The notes below the pieces were generated by a model. It searched no databases, was not told the DNA's origin, and was given only the letters and a program-made list of their open reading frames with translations. A stretch of DNA of 64,000 nucleotides. Source: Glaciihabitans sp. (GTDB lineage: Bacteria > Actinomycetota > Actinomycetes > Actinomycetales > Microbacteriaceae). Both the position numbers and the translations under genes were made by a program. Positions 18,152 to 25,438 of this stretch are shown one piece after another (the first letter of the stretch is position 1; the number at the start of each line of letters is the position of its first letter). The stretch covers positions 62,001-126,000 of the forward strand of contig JAODBD010000001.1 in NCBI GenBank assembly GCA_025463785.1. The letters are read 5' to 3'.

Positions 18152-18194
18152 GGGTGTTGATCCCTGGGTGTTGATCCTCGGGGTGTTGATCCTC
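18152..18194. repeat. three copies of a 14-base unit after AHSA1 gene
   Basis: GGGTGTTGATCC followed by two variable bases occurs at 18152, 18166 and 18181. Each copy carries a TGA. The array begins six bases after the AHSA1 stop codon. Confidence 0.75.
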
Positions 18195-18199
18195 GGGCC

Positions 18200-18257
18200 T
18201 TGACTTTGATCGCCGCCCCGTTACTCTATAACCAAGGCATTACATAACCATTTGGTT
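18200..18257 (+). promoter_or_regulatory. promoter with ArsR-type operator
   Basis: TTGACT (18200-18205), a 16-base spacer and TACTCT (18222-18227) form a plausible sigma-70 promoter. Downstream, AACCA-TT-TGGTT (18246-18257) is an inverted repeat of the sort bound by ArsR regulators linked to SRPBCC genes. It precedes the second AHSA1 gene and a remnant that resembles an ArsR C terminus. Confidence 0.5.
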
Positions 18258-18370
18258 TGGATAAGCGCAAACGGCAGGGCGAGGTGAACGCCGACCACTG
18301 GCAGGCGAGTTTCCGTCGGCTGGACCGCGCTCTCGCATCCGCCATGGCGTCCCTATTGAGGAGAAAGACA
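18257..18370 (+). pseudogene. possible remnant of an ArsR gene tail
   Basis: A frame open from the TTG at 18257, in phase with the next gene, encodes VNADHWQASFRRLDRALAS. This resembles the C-terminal helix of ArsR regulators (typically W-x-x-S-F-x-R-L-D). No helix-turn-helix part is present, and the promoter and operator lie immediately before it. The simplest reading is an internal deletion that removed most of an arsR gene and left its promoter and last codons. It could also be a chance leader sequence. Confidence 0.35.
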
Positions 18371-18835
18371 ATGACAGAAATCATGCCGTCCGAGGTCACG
18401 GACCGCGACGTCTACGTCACACGCGCATTTGATGCGCCACGGGATGTCGTATGGAAGTTCTTCACGCAGCCAGATTTGTTAGCCAAGTGGTTTGGTCCCA
18501 CGAGCGTCTCCGTTCCGGTCGAGAGTGTGACCGTTGAGCTTCGCGTCGGCGGGCTCTGGAAGCTCGTCATGGTCGACGACGCGACTGGCGCGCATTTCCC
18601 CATGGACGGCACGATCAGTGCCTGCGAGCCACCCGAATACCTCGAGATCACGGCCACGGCACACGGCGCCGATGGAGACATGGACAACATCAGGCTGCGG
18701 CTGCAATTTCACGACCATGGTGAAAAGACCCGGGTGACCCTGCACCAGGGTCCCTTCACTGACGAACAGCGCGAGCAGACCGAGGAGGGCTGGGGCCTCT
18801 CGTTCACGAAGCTCGACGCCTTGCTCGTCAGGTAG
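18371..18835 (+). CDS. SRPBCC/AHSA1 domain protein
   Basis: The 154-residue protein reads VTRAFDAPRDVVWKFFTQPDLLAKWFGP at the start and EEGWGLSFTKLDALL at the end, the diagnostic ends of AHSA1/CalC-type START proteins. The ATG at 18371 is chosen for the GAGGAG just upstream, although the frame continues 38 codons further 5'. It is the second such gene in this stretch. Its cognate ArsR seems to survive only as a remnant, so it may be controlled by another ArsR or be constitutive. Its 3' end overlaps the convergent epimerase gene by eight bases. Confidence 0.9.
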   Translation: MTEIMPSEVTDRDVYVTRAFDAPRDVVWKFFTQPDLLAKWFGPTSVSVPVESVTVELRVGGLWKLVMVDDATGAHFPMDGTISACEPPEYLEITATAHGADGDMDNIRLRLQFHDHGEKTRVTLHQGPFTDEQREQTEEGWGLSFTKLDALLVR

Positions 18836-19682
18836 CGCTGAGCTCCTCGATAAGGGTTCGAGCAGTCGGCGTCCAGCCCAGCGACCGAGCCTTCGCTCCG
18901 GTCGCCTGCTGGTCGACGAACAGCGCATCGGCGAACTCCGCCCCGAGGCGGCCGCGCGTCGCGTCCAGATCATCGGATGCGACCGCGCCACCCGCGCCGA
19001 CCACAGCCTGACCGAGTTCCCGAACGCTCGGGCAGTCGCCAGACACGCCGAGATACACCTCGCCGTTGCCGCCCTTGTCGAGCACGAGAACGTAGAGCCG
19101 TGCAAGGTCGTCGACGCCCACTGTGGCCCAGTGCTGATCGCCCGTGCCAACGAGAGTGAGAGCACCGTCGGCGGTCCGCGGAGCGCCGGAAATGACATTC
19201 GGGATGCCCTTGCCATACCCATAGACAATCCCCGGCGCGACGATCCGGGCCGCAATCCCGCTTGCAAGCAACCGGTTCTGACGCTCTGCACGCCACGCGG
19301 TGATCGCAGGCGAGTCGATGCTCGAGGCTTCGGTGACGTCGCTGCCGTCACCGTAGATCCAGATTCCGGTCGTATAGACGAATGGCTTGTCAGTTCCCGC
19401 AAAGGCGGCGACGGCAGCGTCGATGACGGCGTCGTCGAAGGCAGCCGCCGACCCATCCGTCGGGACGGCCGTGTGGATCGCGCCGTCGACATCCCGAAGC
19501 TGGTCTGCGAGCCAGGCCGAATTGGTGATGTCGCCGACCAGCGCGGTCGCTCCCGCGTCGGAAACCGCCCTCGCAGAACGGTCACTTCGCACGAGTGCAG
19601 TGACCGAGTGCCCCGAGTTCAGAAGCTCGGTAAGGATCGCCGAACCGATGAAACCGGTGCCGCCTGTGAGTAAAACCTGCAT
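18828..19682 (-). CDS. NAD(P)-dependent epimerase/dehydratase (extended SDR)
   Basis: The 284-residue protein begins MQVLLTGGTGFIGSAILTELL, the Rossmann TGxxGxxG of extended SDR enzymes, and carries YTTGIWIYG, GIVYGYGKG and HWATVGVDDLARLYVL. The usual YxxxK catalytic pair is replaced (no clear Y-x-x-x-K), as in atypical SDRs of the NAD(P)H-binding/isoflavone-reductase-like type. The start at 19682 is the first methionine of the fold; upstream in-frame codons read through the promoter region. The substrate is unknown. Confidence 0.85.
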   Translation of the reverse strand: MQVLLTGGTGFIGSAILTELLNSGHSVTALVRSDRSARAVSDAGATALVGDITNSAWLADQLRDVDGAIHTAVPTDGSAAAFDDAVIDAAVAAFAGTDKPFVYTTGIWIYGDGSDVTEASSIDSPAITAWRAERQNRLLASGIAARIVAPGIVYGYGKGIPNVISGAPRTADGALTLVGTGDQHWATVGVDDLARLYVLVLDKGGNGEVYLGVSGDCPSVRELGQAVVGAGGAVASDDLDATRGRLGAEFADALFVDQQATGAKARSLGWTPTARTLIEELSAT

Positions 19683-19868
19683 GAACGCTCGTTTCTCTTG
19701 ATACTGGGTCTTCTCCACTTCTAACGCCGCGGCGATCATGTCGCATTCCATGCGTCCCCCGAAAGTGGAATATTGCAATGCAGGTTTGCGTGCGAAGCTG
19801 AGATATCCATCCCTTGATGGAATGACTTATTGGACGCACGTACGGCACGCTGGGAAGCTGAGGAAGCC

Positions 19869-21989
19869 ATGACTGCGGGAACGTCCGCGGGCATCGAGTC
19901 ACGCAGGCAGTTGATGCTCACCGAGAAACGAGAGCACGCTGCCGCGCTGGCACGACGCGCCGCCGCCCGTCACATGGTGCCCGCGCGCGTCGAGCGAGAC
20001 GTGGCTGCCGCGCTTGCACCACTCGCCGAGGTTGGCTACCACCTGCTTCCGAACCGGGGATGGCCGGGCAGCCGCATTGCGCAGATCGACCTCGTCGTGG
20101 TCGGGCCGAGCGGCCTGTACATCGTCGACACCAAGTCGTGGAGCGATGTCACGATCGACCAGACCCGCATCTATCGCCAAAACGTCGATGTAACCGACGA
20201 CCTCGCGACCCTGGCCGATCTCGCCTACGCGACCGAGGCAGAGATGGCCGATTTGGGTTTGGCCCCGGGTGAGATCCATCCGCTGGTGGTGCTGGCCGGG
20301 AGATCCGGCATCCGTGCGCGCATCGGCACGGTCGAGATGGTCGGCGAAACCGACGCCGCGCGCTACATTCTCGAGCGCGGCATCCGACTCTCGCGCAAGC
20401 AGGTCGACAAGGTATTGTCTGCCGCCCGCGACTATTTCCCGATCGTGGGGGCGCCGGGGCAGTTGCAGCTCGCGGCCGAGGCGACCGAGGCTCGCGTTGC
20501 TTCCGAGGGTTCCGAGGGTTCCGTCAACGAGGAACCCGACCACGACACCATCCCGCTGCTGAGCAACGCCGCGCTCATGCGTCAACTGGATTCGGCTCTG
20601 TCGGCGACCCCCATCGAAGACTGGATGTCGTTTCTCGACCCCGAGCAGGCTCGCCTGGCGCGTCGCAGCTTCAACGGTCCGTCTCGCATCCGCGGTGCCG
20701 TGGGTACGGGCAAGACCGTCGTCGGCCTTCACCGCGCCGCGTATCTCGCGCGGTCTCAGCCAGGCATCGTGCTGGTGACCTCATACGTGAGCACACTGCC
20801 CGCTGTGCTTTCTGCTCAGATGGATCGCCTCGCTCCCGATATCAGCCGGCGCATCGAGTTCGTCGGCACCCACGCGTTTGCCAAGCGCCTGCTGAGCGAC
20901 CGTGGCATCCGCGTCAACCTTCAGCCAGCCGCGGCCGACGCCGAGTTCGAGCACGCCTGGCGCGCCGTAGGCAAGCCGGGGCCGCTCGGGCGACTCGAAG
21001 CGAAGTCGACCTATTGGGAAGATGAAATCGAACACGTCATCAAGGGTCGCGGTATCACCACCTTCGATCAGTACGCCGAGCTTGCGCGTGCCGGTCGTCG
21101 GCGGGGGCTCACACTCGACCAGCGTCGCGCCGTGTGGGAGTTGTACTGCGCCTACCAGGCGCGGATGACCGCCCGTGGCGCCCGCGACGAGGCCGACCTC
21201 ATCCTGCTCGCCGAGGAGTCTCTGCGGGAGTACCCGCTCGAGCGCTACAGCGCGGTGATCGTCGACGAAGCGCAAGACCTCTCGTCGACCATGATCAGGA
21301 TGCTGCACCACCTGGTCGGCAACGCGACCGACGGACTCACCCTGATCGGCGACGGCCAACAGTCCATCTACCCTGGCGGCTACACATTGGGCGAGGTGGG
21401 CATTTCGCTCGCGGGCCGCGGAGTTGTGATGAACACGAATTACCGCAATACCGCCGAAATCCTGCACTTTGCCGAAGGCGTGGTTGCTGGCGACGTCTAC
21501 CTTGACATCGAGGGCGCCACGGCCGAGGACGATGATGTGACGAGCGTTCCTCGCTCTGGCCCCTCTCCTCTCGTCGTGCGGTTCACCAACCGCGCGACCC
21601 ACGACGCGGAGCTGCCGCGACGCGTACGTGAAATGGTTGCGGCTGGCGGCGCGGCTTTCGGTGACATCGGCATCCTGTCGCTGACGACTTTCGGAGTTCG
21701 GGCCGCGGTCGACGCACTGCGCAAGGCGAATATCCCGGTCATCGAACTCAACCGATACAACGGCAAGGCAGTGGATGCGGTCAAGATCGGCACCGTCAAG
21801 CGCGCCAAAGGGCTCGAGTTCAAGCAGGTTCTGCTGGCGCAGGTGCCGTCCACGCTGCTGCCCGGTCAGAACTCGATCGCCATCTCAGAAGAGGGCGCGG
21901 CCGCCGAGCATACCGAACTGCAGAAGCGCGAACTCTACGTCGCAATGACGCGTGCGCGTGACGGGCTCTGGATCGGCACTATCCCGTAG
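19869..21989 (+). CDS. NERD nuclease-related domain fused to UvrD/PcrA-like helicase
   Basis: The ~706-residue protein has an N-terminal NERD module (residues ~60-130: RIAQIDLVVVGPSGLYIVDTKSW) and a superfamily-1 helicase: Walker A GAVGTGKTVV near 277, Walker B VIVDEAQD near 464, IGDGQQSIYP, NYRNT, and motif VI ELYVAMTRARDGLW near 690. The ATG at 19869 follows AGGA; a TTG 13 codons upstream has no such site. NERD helicases are often solitary and are thought to act in DNA repair or in defence against foreign DNA. Here there is no adjacent methylase or other defence gene. Confidence 0.88.
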   Translation: MTAGTSAGIESRRQLMLTEKREHAAALARRAAARHMVPARVERDVAAALAPLAEVGYHLLPNRGWPGSRIAQIDLVVVGPSGLYIVDTKSWSDVTIDQTRIYRQNVDVTDDLATLADLAYATEAEMADLGLAPGEIHPLVVLAGRSGIRARIGTVEMVGETDAARYILERGIRLSRKQVDKVLSAARDYFPIVGAPGQLQLAAEATEARVASEGSEGSVNEEPDHDTIPLLSNAALMRQLDSALSATPIEDWMSFLDPEQARLARRSFNGPSRIRGAVGTGKTVVGLHRAAYLARSQPGIVLVTSYVSTLPAVLSAQMDRLAPDISRRIEFVGTHAFAKRLLSDRGIRVNLQPAAADAEFEHAWRAVGKPGPLGRLEAKSTYWEDEIEHVIKGRGITTFDQYAELARAGRRRGLTLDQRRAVWELYCAYQARMTARGARDEADLILLAEESLREYPLERYSAVIVDEAQDLSSTMIRMLHHLVGNATDGLTLIGDGQQSIYPGGYTLGEVGISLAGRGVVMNTNYRNTAEILHFAEGVVAGDVYLDIEGATAEDDDVTSVPRSGPSPLVVRFTNRATHDAELPRRVREMVAAGGAAFGDIGILSLTTFGVRAAVDALRKANIPVIELNRYNGKAVDAVKIGTVKRAKGLEFKQVLLAQVPSTLLPGQNSIAISEEGAAAEHTELQKRELYVAMTRARDGLWIGTIP

Positions 21990-22004
21990 CTCCTGGCCGT
22001 CGGG

Positions 22005-22388
22005 CTAGGCCGTGCGGCCACGGCGCGGCCGCGTGACCAGTCGCGCGATGGCGCGCCAGCCGAGCAGGAACACGGCCAGCACGATCGCCGCGACGACGAC
22101 GAAGCTCAGCTGAAGTCCCTGTCCGCTGACGGCTCGGAGGATCATCCCGAACAGAATCGTCATGAGCCAGATGCCGAAGCCGTTCCAGAACACGCGCAGC
22201 GGTGTGTTCCAGGATCGCGTCACGAACCAGCCGAGCAGGAGGCCGACGAGAAACGGCCACAGCGTCGTCAGGATGCCCGCGAGAGACAGGTCTTCCTTGT
22301 GACTGACTCGGCCAATGAGCACGAACACGACCACGAGGATCACGTCGACTAGCAGGGCAAGCAGTACTCGCGGTCGCAGAAGTTTCAC
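22005..22388 (-). CDS. DUF3054 family membrane protein
   Basis: The 127-residue protein has four hydrophobic helices with LLALLVDVILVVVFVLIGRVSHKED and RSWNTPLRVFWNGFGIWLMTILFGMILR, which match the DUF3054 family of actinobacteria. It starts at a GTG one base after the TetR gene stop, so the two are co-transcribed. Function is unknown. Confidence 0.85.
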   Translation of the reverse strand: MKLLRPRVLLALLVDVILVVVFVLIGRVSHKEDLSLAGILTTLWPFLVGLLLGWFVTRSWNTPLRVFWNGFGIWLMTILFGMILRAVSGQGLQLSFVVVAAIVLAVFLLGWRAIARLVTRPRRGRTA

Positions 22389-22389
22389 G

Positions 22390-22974
22390 TCACGAGCGTA
22401 GCGGCGGCTGGTCGAGGAGCGCGGCGACAGCGTCTTTCACGACCCGACGGCGTTCCGCCCGGCTGTGGCCGATTGCCAGCGAATAGTACTCGGGTGTCGA
22501 ATTTGCCCACACCGATGACAGTTGCAGGATGAGCCCAAGAAGCTCGACCGCCGAGAACCGAGTCGGAAGCGCTCCGGCATCCTGAGCGGCCTGGATGGCG
22601 GCTCGCTTGTCGACCATGCTGGCAAGCGACGCCGCGTGGAGGTGCGCCGAGCCCGACTTCTCGAGACGGTGCCATGAGGCCAGACGCTGCACCTCCGGGT
22701 ACTTCTCGTAGCCGTCGAACAGCCGCGCGGCGTACTCAGGAAGGTCGTCAGTCGTGATCGGTGTCGTACTCAGAGTGCGATCGACGATCAAATCGAAGAC
22801 CGCGTCAAACAGCTCACCCTTACTGCCGAAGTAGGTGTAGACCAGCCCAGCGCTGACGCCGGCAGCAGTGGCGATGCGATCGACTCGTGCACCCGCAATG
22901 CCATGCTCCGCAAACTCCGCGCGTGCGGCGTCGAGTAACTGCTGCTTCTTGGATTCCGGATCTCGAGTCACCAT
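22390..22974 (-). CDS. TetR family transcriptional regulator
   Basis: The ~194-residue protein has an N-terminal TetR helix-turn-helix: RAEFAEHGIAGARVDRIATAAGVSAGLVYTYFGSKGELF. I chose the ATG at 22974, not the one at 23004, because the upper ATG lies inside a repeated operator site. The same 16-base site occurs before this gene and before the divergent SDR gene, which strongly suggests that it represses both. The C-terminal ligand pocket is of unknown specificity. A DUF3054 gene follows in the same operon. Confidence 0.92.
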   Translation of the reverse strand: MVTRDPESKKQQLLDAARAEFAEHGIAGARVDRIATAAGVSAGLVYTYFGSKGELFDAVFDLIVDRTLSTTPITTDDLPEYAARLFDGYEKYPEVQRLASWHRLEKSGSAHLHAASLASMVDKRAAIQAAQDAGALPTRFSAVELLGLILQLSSVWANSTPEYYSLAIGHSRAERRRVVKDAVAALLDQPPLRS

Positions 22975-22987
22975 GAGATCGATTCTA

Positions 22988-23003
22988 ATTGAATGAGTGT
23001 TCA
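22988..23003. promoter_or_regulatory. TetR operator, copy 1
   Basis: ATTGAATGAGTGTTCA; its core AATGA-GTGT-TCATT is a perfect inverted repeat here. It is identical over 16 bases to copy 2, 56 bases away, and lies just upstream of the chosen tetR start. Confidence 0.8.
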
Positions 23004-23043
23004 TTTGACACGAGGCGGGGATGGGGGTTAGCTGATTGAAGTT

Positions 23044-23059
23044 ATTGAATGAGTGTTCA
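23044..23059. promoter_or_regulatory. TetR operator, copy 2
   Basis: Same 16 bases as at 22988. It ends 28 bases before the SDR start codon and would block that promoter when bound. Confidence 0.8.
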
Positions 23060-23087
23060 CTAAAGAGTGGGCGCAGGAAGGAACGTC

Positions 23088-23969
23088 ATGACGGAGCAAA
23101 CACGCTCCCAGATCTGGCTCGTCACCGGCGCAGGCCGTGGCCTCGGCAGAGACATCGTTGAAGCCGCCCTCAAGGCCGGCCACACGGTGATTGCCGGTGC
23201 ACGCAAGCCGGAGGTGCTCAACGATCTCTTAGCGAAATACGGCGATCGCATCGTGCCGGTCGCCCTCGAGGTCACTGACCCGGATGCCGCCACCGCGGCC
23301 GTACAGACCGCTGTCACCACATTCGGTCGTCTCGATGTCCTCGTCAACAACGCGGGTTACGCAAACCTCGCATCCATCGAAGACATCACCATTGAGGATT
23401 TCCGTGAGCAGATAGAAACCAACCTGCTCGGCGTGGTTAATGTGACCAAGGCAGCGCTTCCGATCATGCGCAAGCAGAAGAGCGGACACATCATCCAGGT
23501 CTCGTCTGTCGGCGGTCGGTCGGCATCCCCCGGGCTCGGCGCATACCAGGCCGCGAAATGGGCGGTCGGGGGGTTCTCCGGCGTGCTGGCAGCAGAGGTC
23601 GAGCCGCTTGGCATCAGGGTGACGACGCTCGAACCAGGCGGCATGCGCACTGACTGGGGTGGGTCATCCATGTCTATTCCGCCCATCAGCGAGCCATACC
23701 AGCCAACCGTTGGCGCCCGTGCACGAATGATGGAGAGCTGGGTGCCATCCGGAGACCCGGAGAAGGTTGCGAAGGTAGTGCTCGAGATCGCCGCCATGGA
23801 TGAACCGCCGCTGCGACTGCTGCTCGGCTCCGACGCGTACAAGTACGGCACTGCGAACGGACGAGCACTCGCCGAGAGCGACGAGAAGTGGCGCGACCTC
23901 AGCGAGTCAACCGATCACGATGACTCAACCGGGTCCGACCGAGACCCCCTGCGCGGCACGTCCTCTTAG
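23088..23969 (+). CDS. SDR family oxidoreductase
   Basis: The 293-residue protein has the classical SDR features: TGAGRGLG cofactor loop, LVNNAGYAN, catalytic S in VSSVGGRS and Y-x-x-x-K in YQAAKWAV. The AGGAAGGAA sequence before the ATG at 23088 fixes the start. It would reduce or oxidise a carbonyl/hydroxyl substrate with NAD(P). It is divergent from the TetR regulator and shares an operator with it, a common detoxification arrangement. The C-terminal ~25 residues are acidic and probably disordered. Confidence 0.93.
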   Translation: MTEQTRSQIWLVTGAGRGLGRDIVEAALKAGHTVIAGARKPEVLNDLLAKYGDRIVPVALEVTDPDAATAAVQTAVTTFGRLDVLVNNAGYANLASIEDITIEDFREQIETNLLGVVNVTKAALPIMRKQKSGHIIQVSSVGGRSASPGLGAYQAAKWAVGGFSGVLAAEVEPLGIRVTTLEPGGMRTDWGGSSMSIPPISEPYQPTVGARARMMESWVPSGDPEKVAKVVLEIAAMDEPPLRLLLGSDAYKYGTANGRALAESDEKWRDLSESTDHDDSTGSDRDPLRGTSS

Positions 23970-24080
23970 CGATGCCGAGCCGCACGACGATCGTTACCAG
24001 ATTGCCATCGGCATCCCACAGTGAACAGGGGTAATCTCGACGTACCGAAGCCGACCGTGCTTCCGAGGGAGGGATGCCCT

Positions 24081-24191
24081 ATGGCAGACAAATCGCCAAA
24101 GAAGAACAGCGCCAAGACCGCTGCGTCCAAGTCTCTGAAGGAGAAGCGCGCAGACAAGAAGTCGAAGGCTTCTTCCAAGAGCAACGGATAG
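24081..24191 (+). CDS. small basic lysine-rich protein
   Basis: The 36-residue product begins MADKSPKKNSAKTAA and is about one-third lysine/arginine. A GGGAGGGA ribosome-binding site lies eight bases before the ATG. Short proteins with the MADKSP start and KSLKEKRA segment recur in actinobacterial genomes and are usually missed. It may bind RNA or DNA; that is a guess from charge. A strong terminator hairpin follows. Confidence 0.7.
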   Translation: MADKSPKKNSAKTAASKSLKEKRADKKSKASSKSNG

Positions 24192-24211
24192 CGGTCATTG
24201 CCGTAACTTCG

Positions 24212-24239
24212 TCGAGCCGGGCCGTTGAGCCCGGCTCGA
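24212..24239. terminator. terminator hairpin after small basic protein gene
   Basis: Eleven-base perfect arms beginning TCGAGCCGGGC (24212-24222) and ending at 24239 enclose a six-base loop. It is GC-rich and placed 21 bases after the stop codon; the U-run is weak. Confidence 0.75.
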
Positions 24240-24269
24240 TCTCGTTAACGGCCTCGATCTCGTCAACGG
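24235..24269. repeat. 18-base tandem repeat near nitroreductase 3' end
   Basis: CTCGATCTCGTYAACGG occurs at 24235-24251 and 24253-24269 (period 18, one mismatch). It follows the terminator and precedes the convergent nitroreductase stop. Confidence 0.65.
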
Positions 24270-24285
24270 CAGAGCGCGTTAGCCG

Positions 24286-24912
24286 CTATACGAACCGGAT
24301 GACGTCGTCGTGCTTTAGGCGCGGCAGGCGGTCGCGGTACGAGTCGGCGACCGGGTGTCCAAGGTTGACGACCATGAAGGAGGCCCAGCGGCCCTCGGGG
24401 AAGAAGTCGGCGTCGATTGCGGCGGGGTCGAAGCCGCCCATGGGGCCGACAGCGAGTCCCTCGGAGCGGGCGGCGAGGATAAAGTAGCCAGCCTGCAGCC
24501 AGGAGTTATTGCGAGCGAGGTCGATACGCAGGGTCTCGTTCTCGGCGAAGTAGCTCTGCCGTGCGGCAACGTGCGGCGCGACCAGCGGCAGGTGCTCCTG
24601 AAATTGACGGTCGTACGCGAGCACGGCGACGGCGGGAGCCGCCAGGGTCTTCTCCTGGTTGGCCTCGTGCAGGTGTCCAACGAGTCGCTGACGCGCTTCG
24701 GGGCTTTGCACGTAAAGTACGCGCAGCGTCTGGAAGTTCGCGGATGTCGGCGGCCACTTCGCGAGGTCCCAGATCGAGCGCAGCTCGTCGTCGCTCACGG
24801 GGGTCGGTGCAAACCGGTACGCGGTCTTGGCGTCGGTGAAGAGCGCGGCGAGACTTGCGGCATCCAGTCGATGCAGCGGGGCGAGGGCTGGAGCCTCAGC
24901 GAGGTTATTCAT
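24286..24912 (-). CDS. nitroreductase family protein, RutE/malonic semialdehyde reductase type
   Basis: The 208-residue FMN-dependent enzyme begins with LHRLDAASLAALFTDAKTAYRFAPTPVSDDELRSIWDLAKWPPTSANFQTLRVLYV in sequence. The W-x-P-T-S-x-N-x-Q element and GPMGGFDPAAID are characteristic of the RutE/HadB group. An AGGA lies nine bases before the ATG at 24912; a second ATG three codons upstream is less likely. It probably reduces an aldehyde or nitro compound. The divergent HxlR gene is the likely regulator. Confidence 0.88.
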   Translation of the reverse strand: MNNLAEAPALAPLHRLDAASLAALFTDAKTAYRFAPTPVSDDELRSIWDLAKWPPTSANFQTLRVLYVQSPEARQRLVGHLHEANQEKTLAAPAVAVLAYDRQFQEHLPLVAPHVAARQSYFAENETLRIDLARNNSWLQAGYFILAARSEGLAVGPMGGFDPAAIDADFFPEGRWASFMVVNLGHPVADSYRDRLPRLKHDDVIRFV

Positions 24913-24942
24913 GACTTCCATTCCTGATGTAACTACTAAAAA

Positions 24943-24972
24943 ACTAGTGACTCGTTTTAGGTTAGCACGAGT
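24943..24972. promoter_or_regulatory. divergent promoter with inverted repeats (HxlR target candidate)
   Basis: ACTAGT (24943-24948) is a palindrome, and ACTCG (24950-24954) pairs with CGAGT (24968-24972) across 13 bases. Both lie midway between the nitroreductase and hxlR starts. Confidence 0.5.
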
Positions 24973-24984
24973 AGAGTGATGGGT

Positions 24985-25350
24985 ATGAACGACGACGACG
25001 ACGACGAACCGCGCCTCTGCGACTCGGCACTTGTGCGCGCGTTCGACTTCCTGGGCAAGCGCTGGAATGGCGTGCTGCTCGGCACCCTGTTGAACGGCCC
25101 GGCGAGTTTCTCCGAACTGCGCCGAAACGTCGCGGGAATCAGCGACTCCGTTTTGTCCGAACGCCTCACCGAACTCGCGAACGCCGGTCTCGTCGCGCGA
25201 ACGGTCGACGAGGGTCCACCCGTCGCGGTCAGCTACGGGCTCACAAACTCGGGCGCTGCACTATTGCCGGCGCTGCGTGAGTTGACCACGTGGTCTCAAG
25301 CCAATCTCGTCGCGCCGAACCTCGGCGCGACGAACCTGACAGTCGTCTAG
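24985..25350 (+). CDS. HxlR family transcriptional regulator
   Basis: The ~121-residue winged-helix protein has RAFDFLGKRWNGVLLGTLLNGPASFSELRRNVAGISDSVLSERLTELANAGLV in sequence, the HxlR signature, preceded by a run of five or more Asp and a conserved Cys (RLCDSALV) that is often redox- or electrophile-sensing in this family. Start is uncertain: GTG 24976, ATG 24979 and ATG 24985 are in frame; the last has a GAG at suitable distance. It is divergent from the nitroreductase and probably represses it. Confidence 0.88.
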   Translation: MNDDDDDEPRLCDSALVRAFDFLGKRWNGVLLGTLLNGPASFSELRRNVAGISDSVLSERLTELANAGLVARTVDEGPPVAVSYGLTNSGAALLPALRELTTWSQANLVAPNLGATNLTVV

Positions 25351-25383
25351 CCCAGCGGCACCGTGCCCACCCAGTAGCTCTGT

Positions 25384-25438
25384 GCTAGCCCAGCAGCACC
25401 GTGCTAGCCCAGCAGCACCGTGCTAACCCAGCAGCTCA
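25384..25438. repeat. 19-base tandem repeats spanning aminotransferase 3' end
   Basis: GCTAGCCCAGCAGCACCGT occurs at 25384-25402 and 25403-25421, followed by a diverged copy (GCTAACCCAGCAGCTC) from 25422 that is the actual stop region of the minus-strand aminotransferase. The non-coding copies are therefore duplications of the gene's last codons and stop. Confidence 0.8.
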
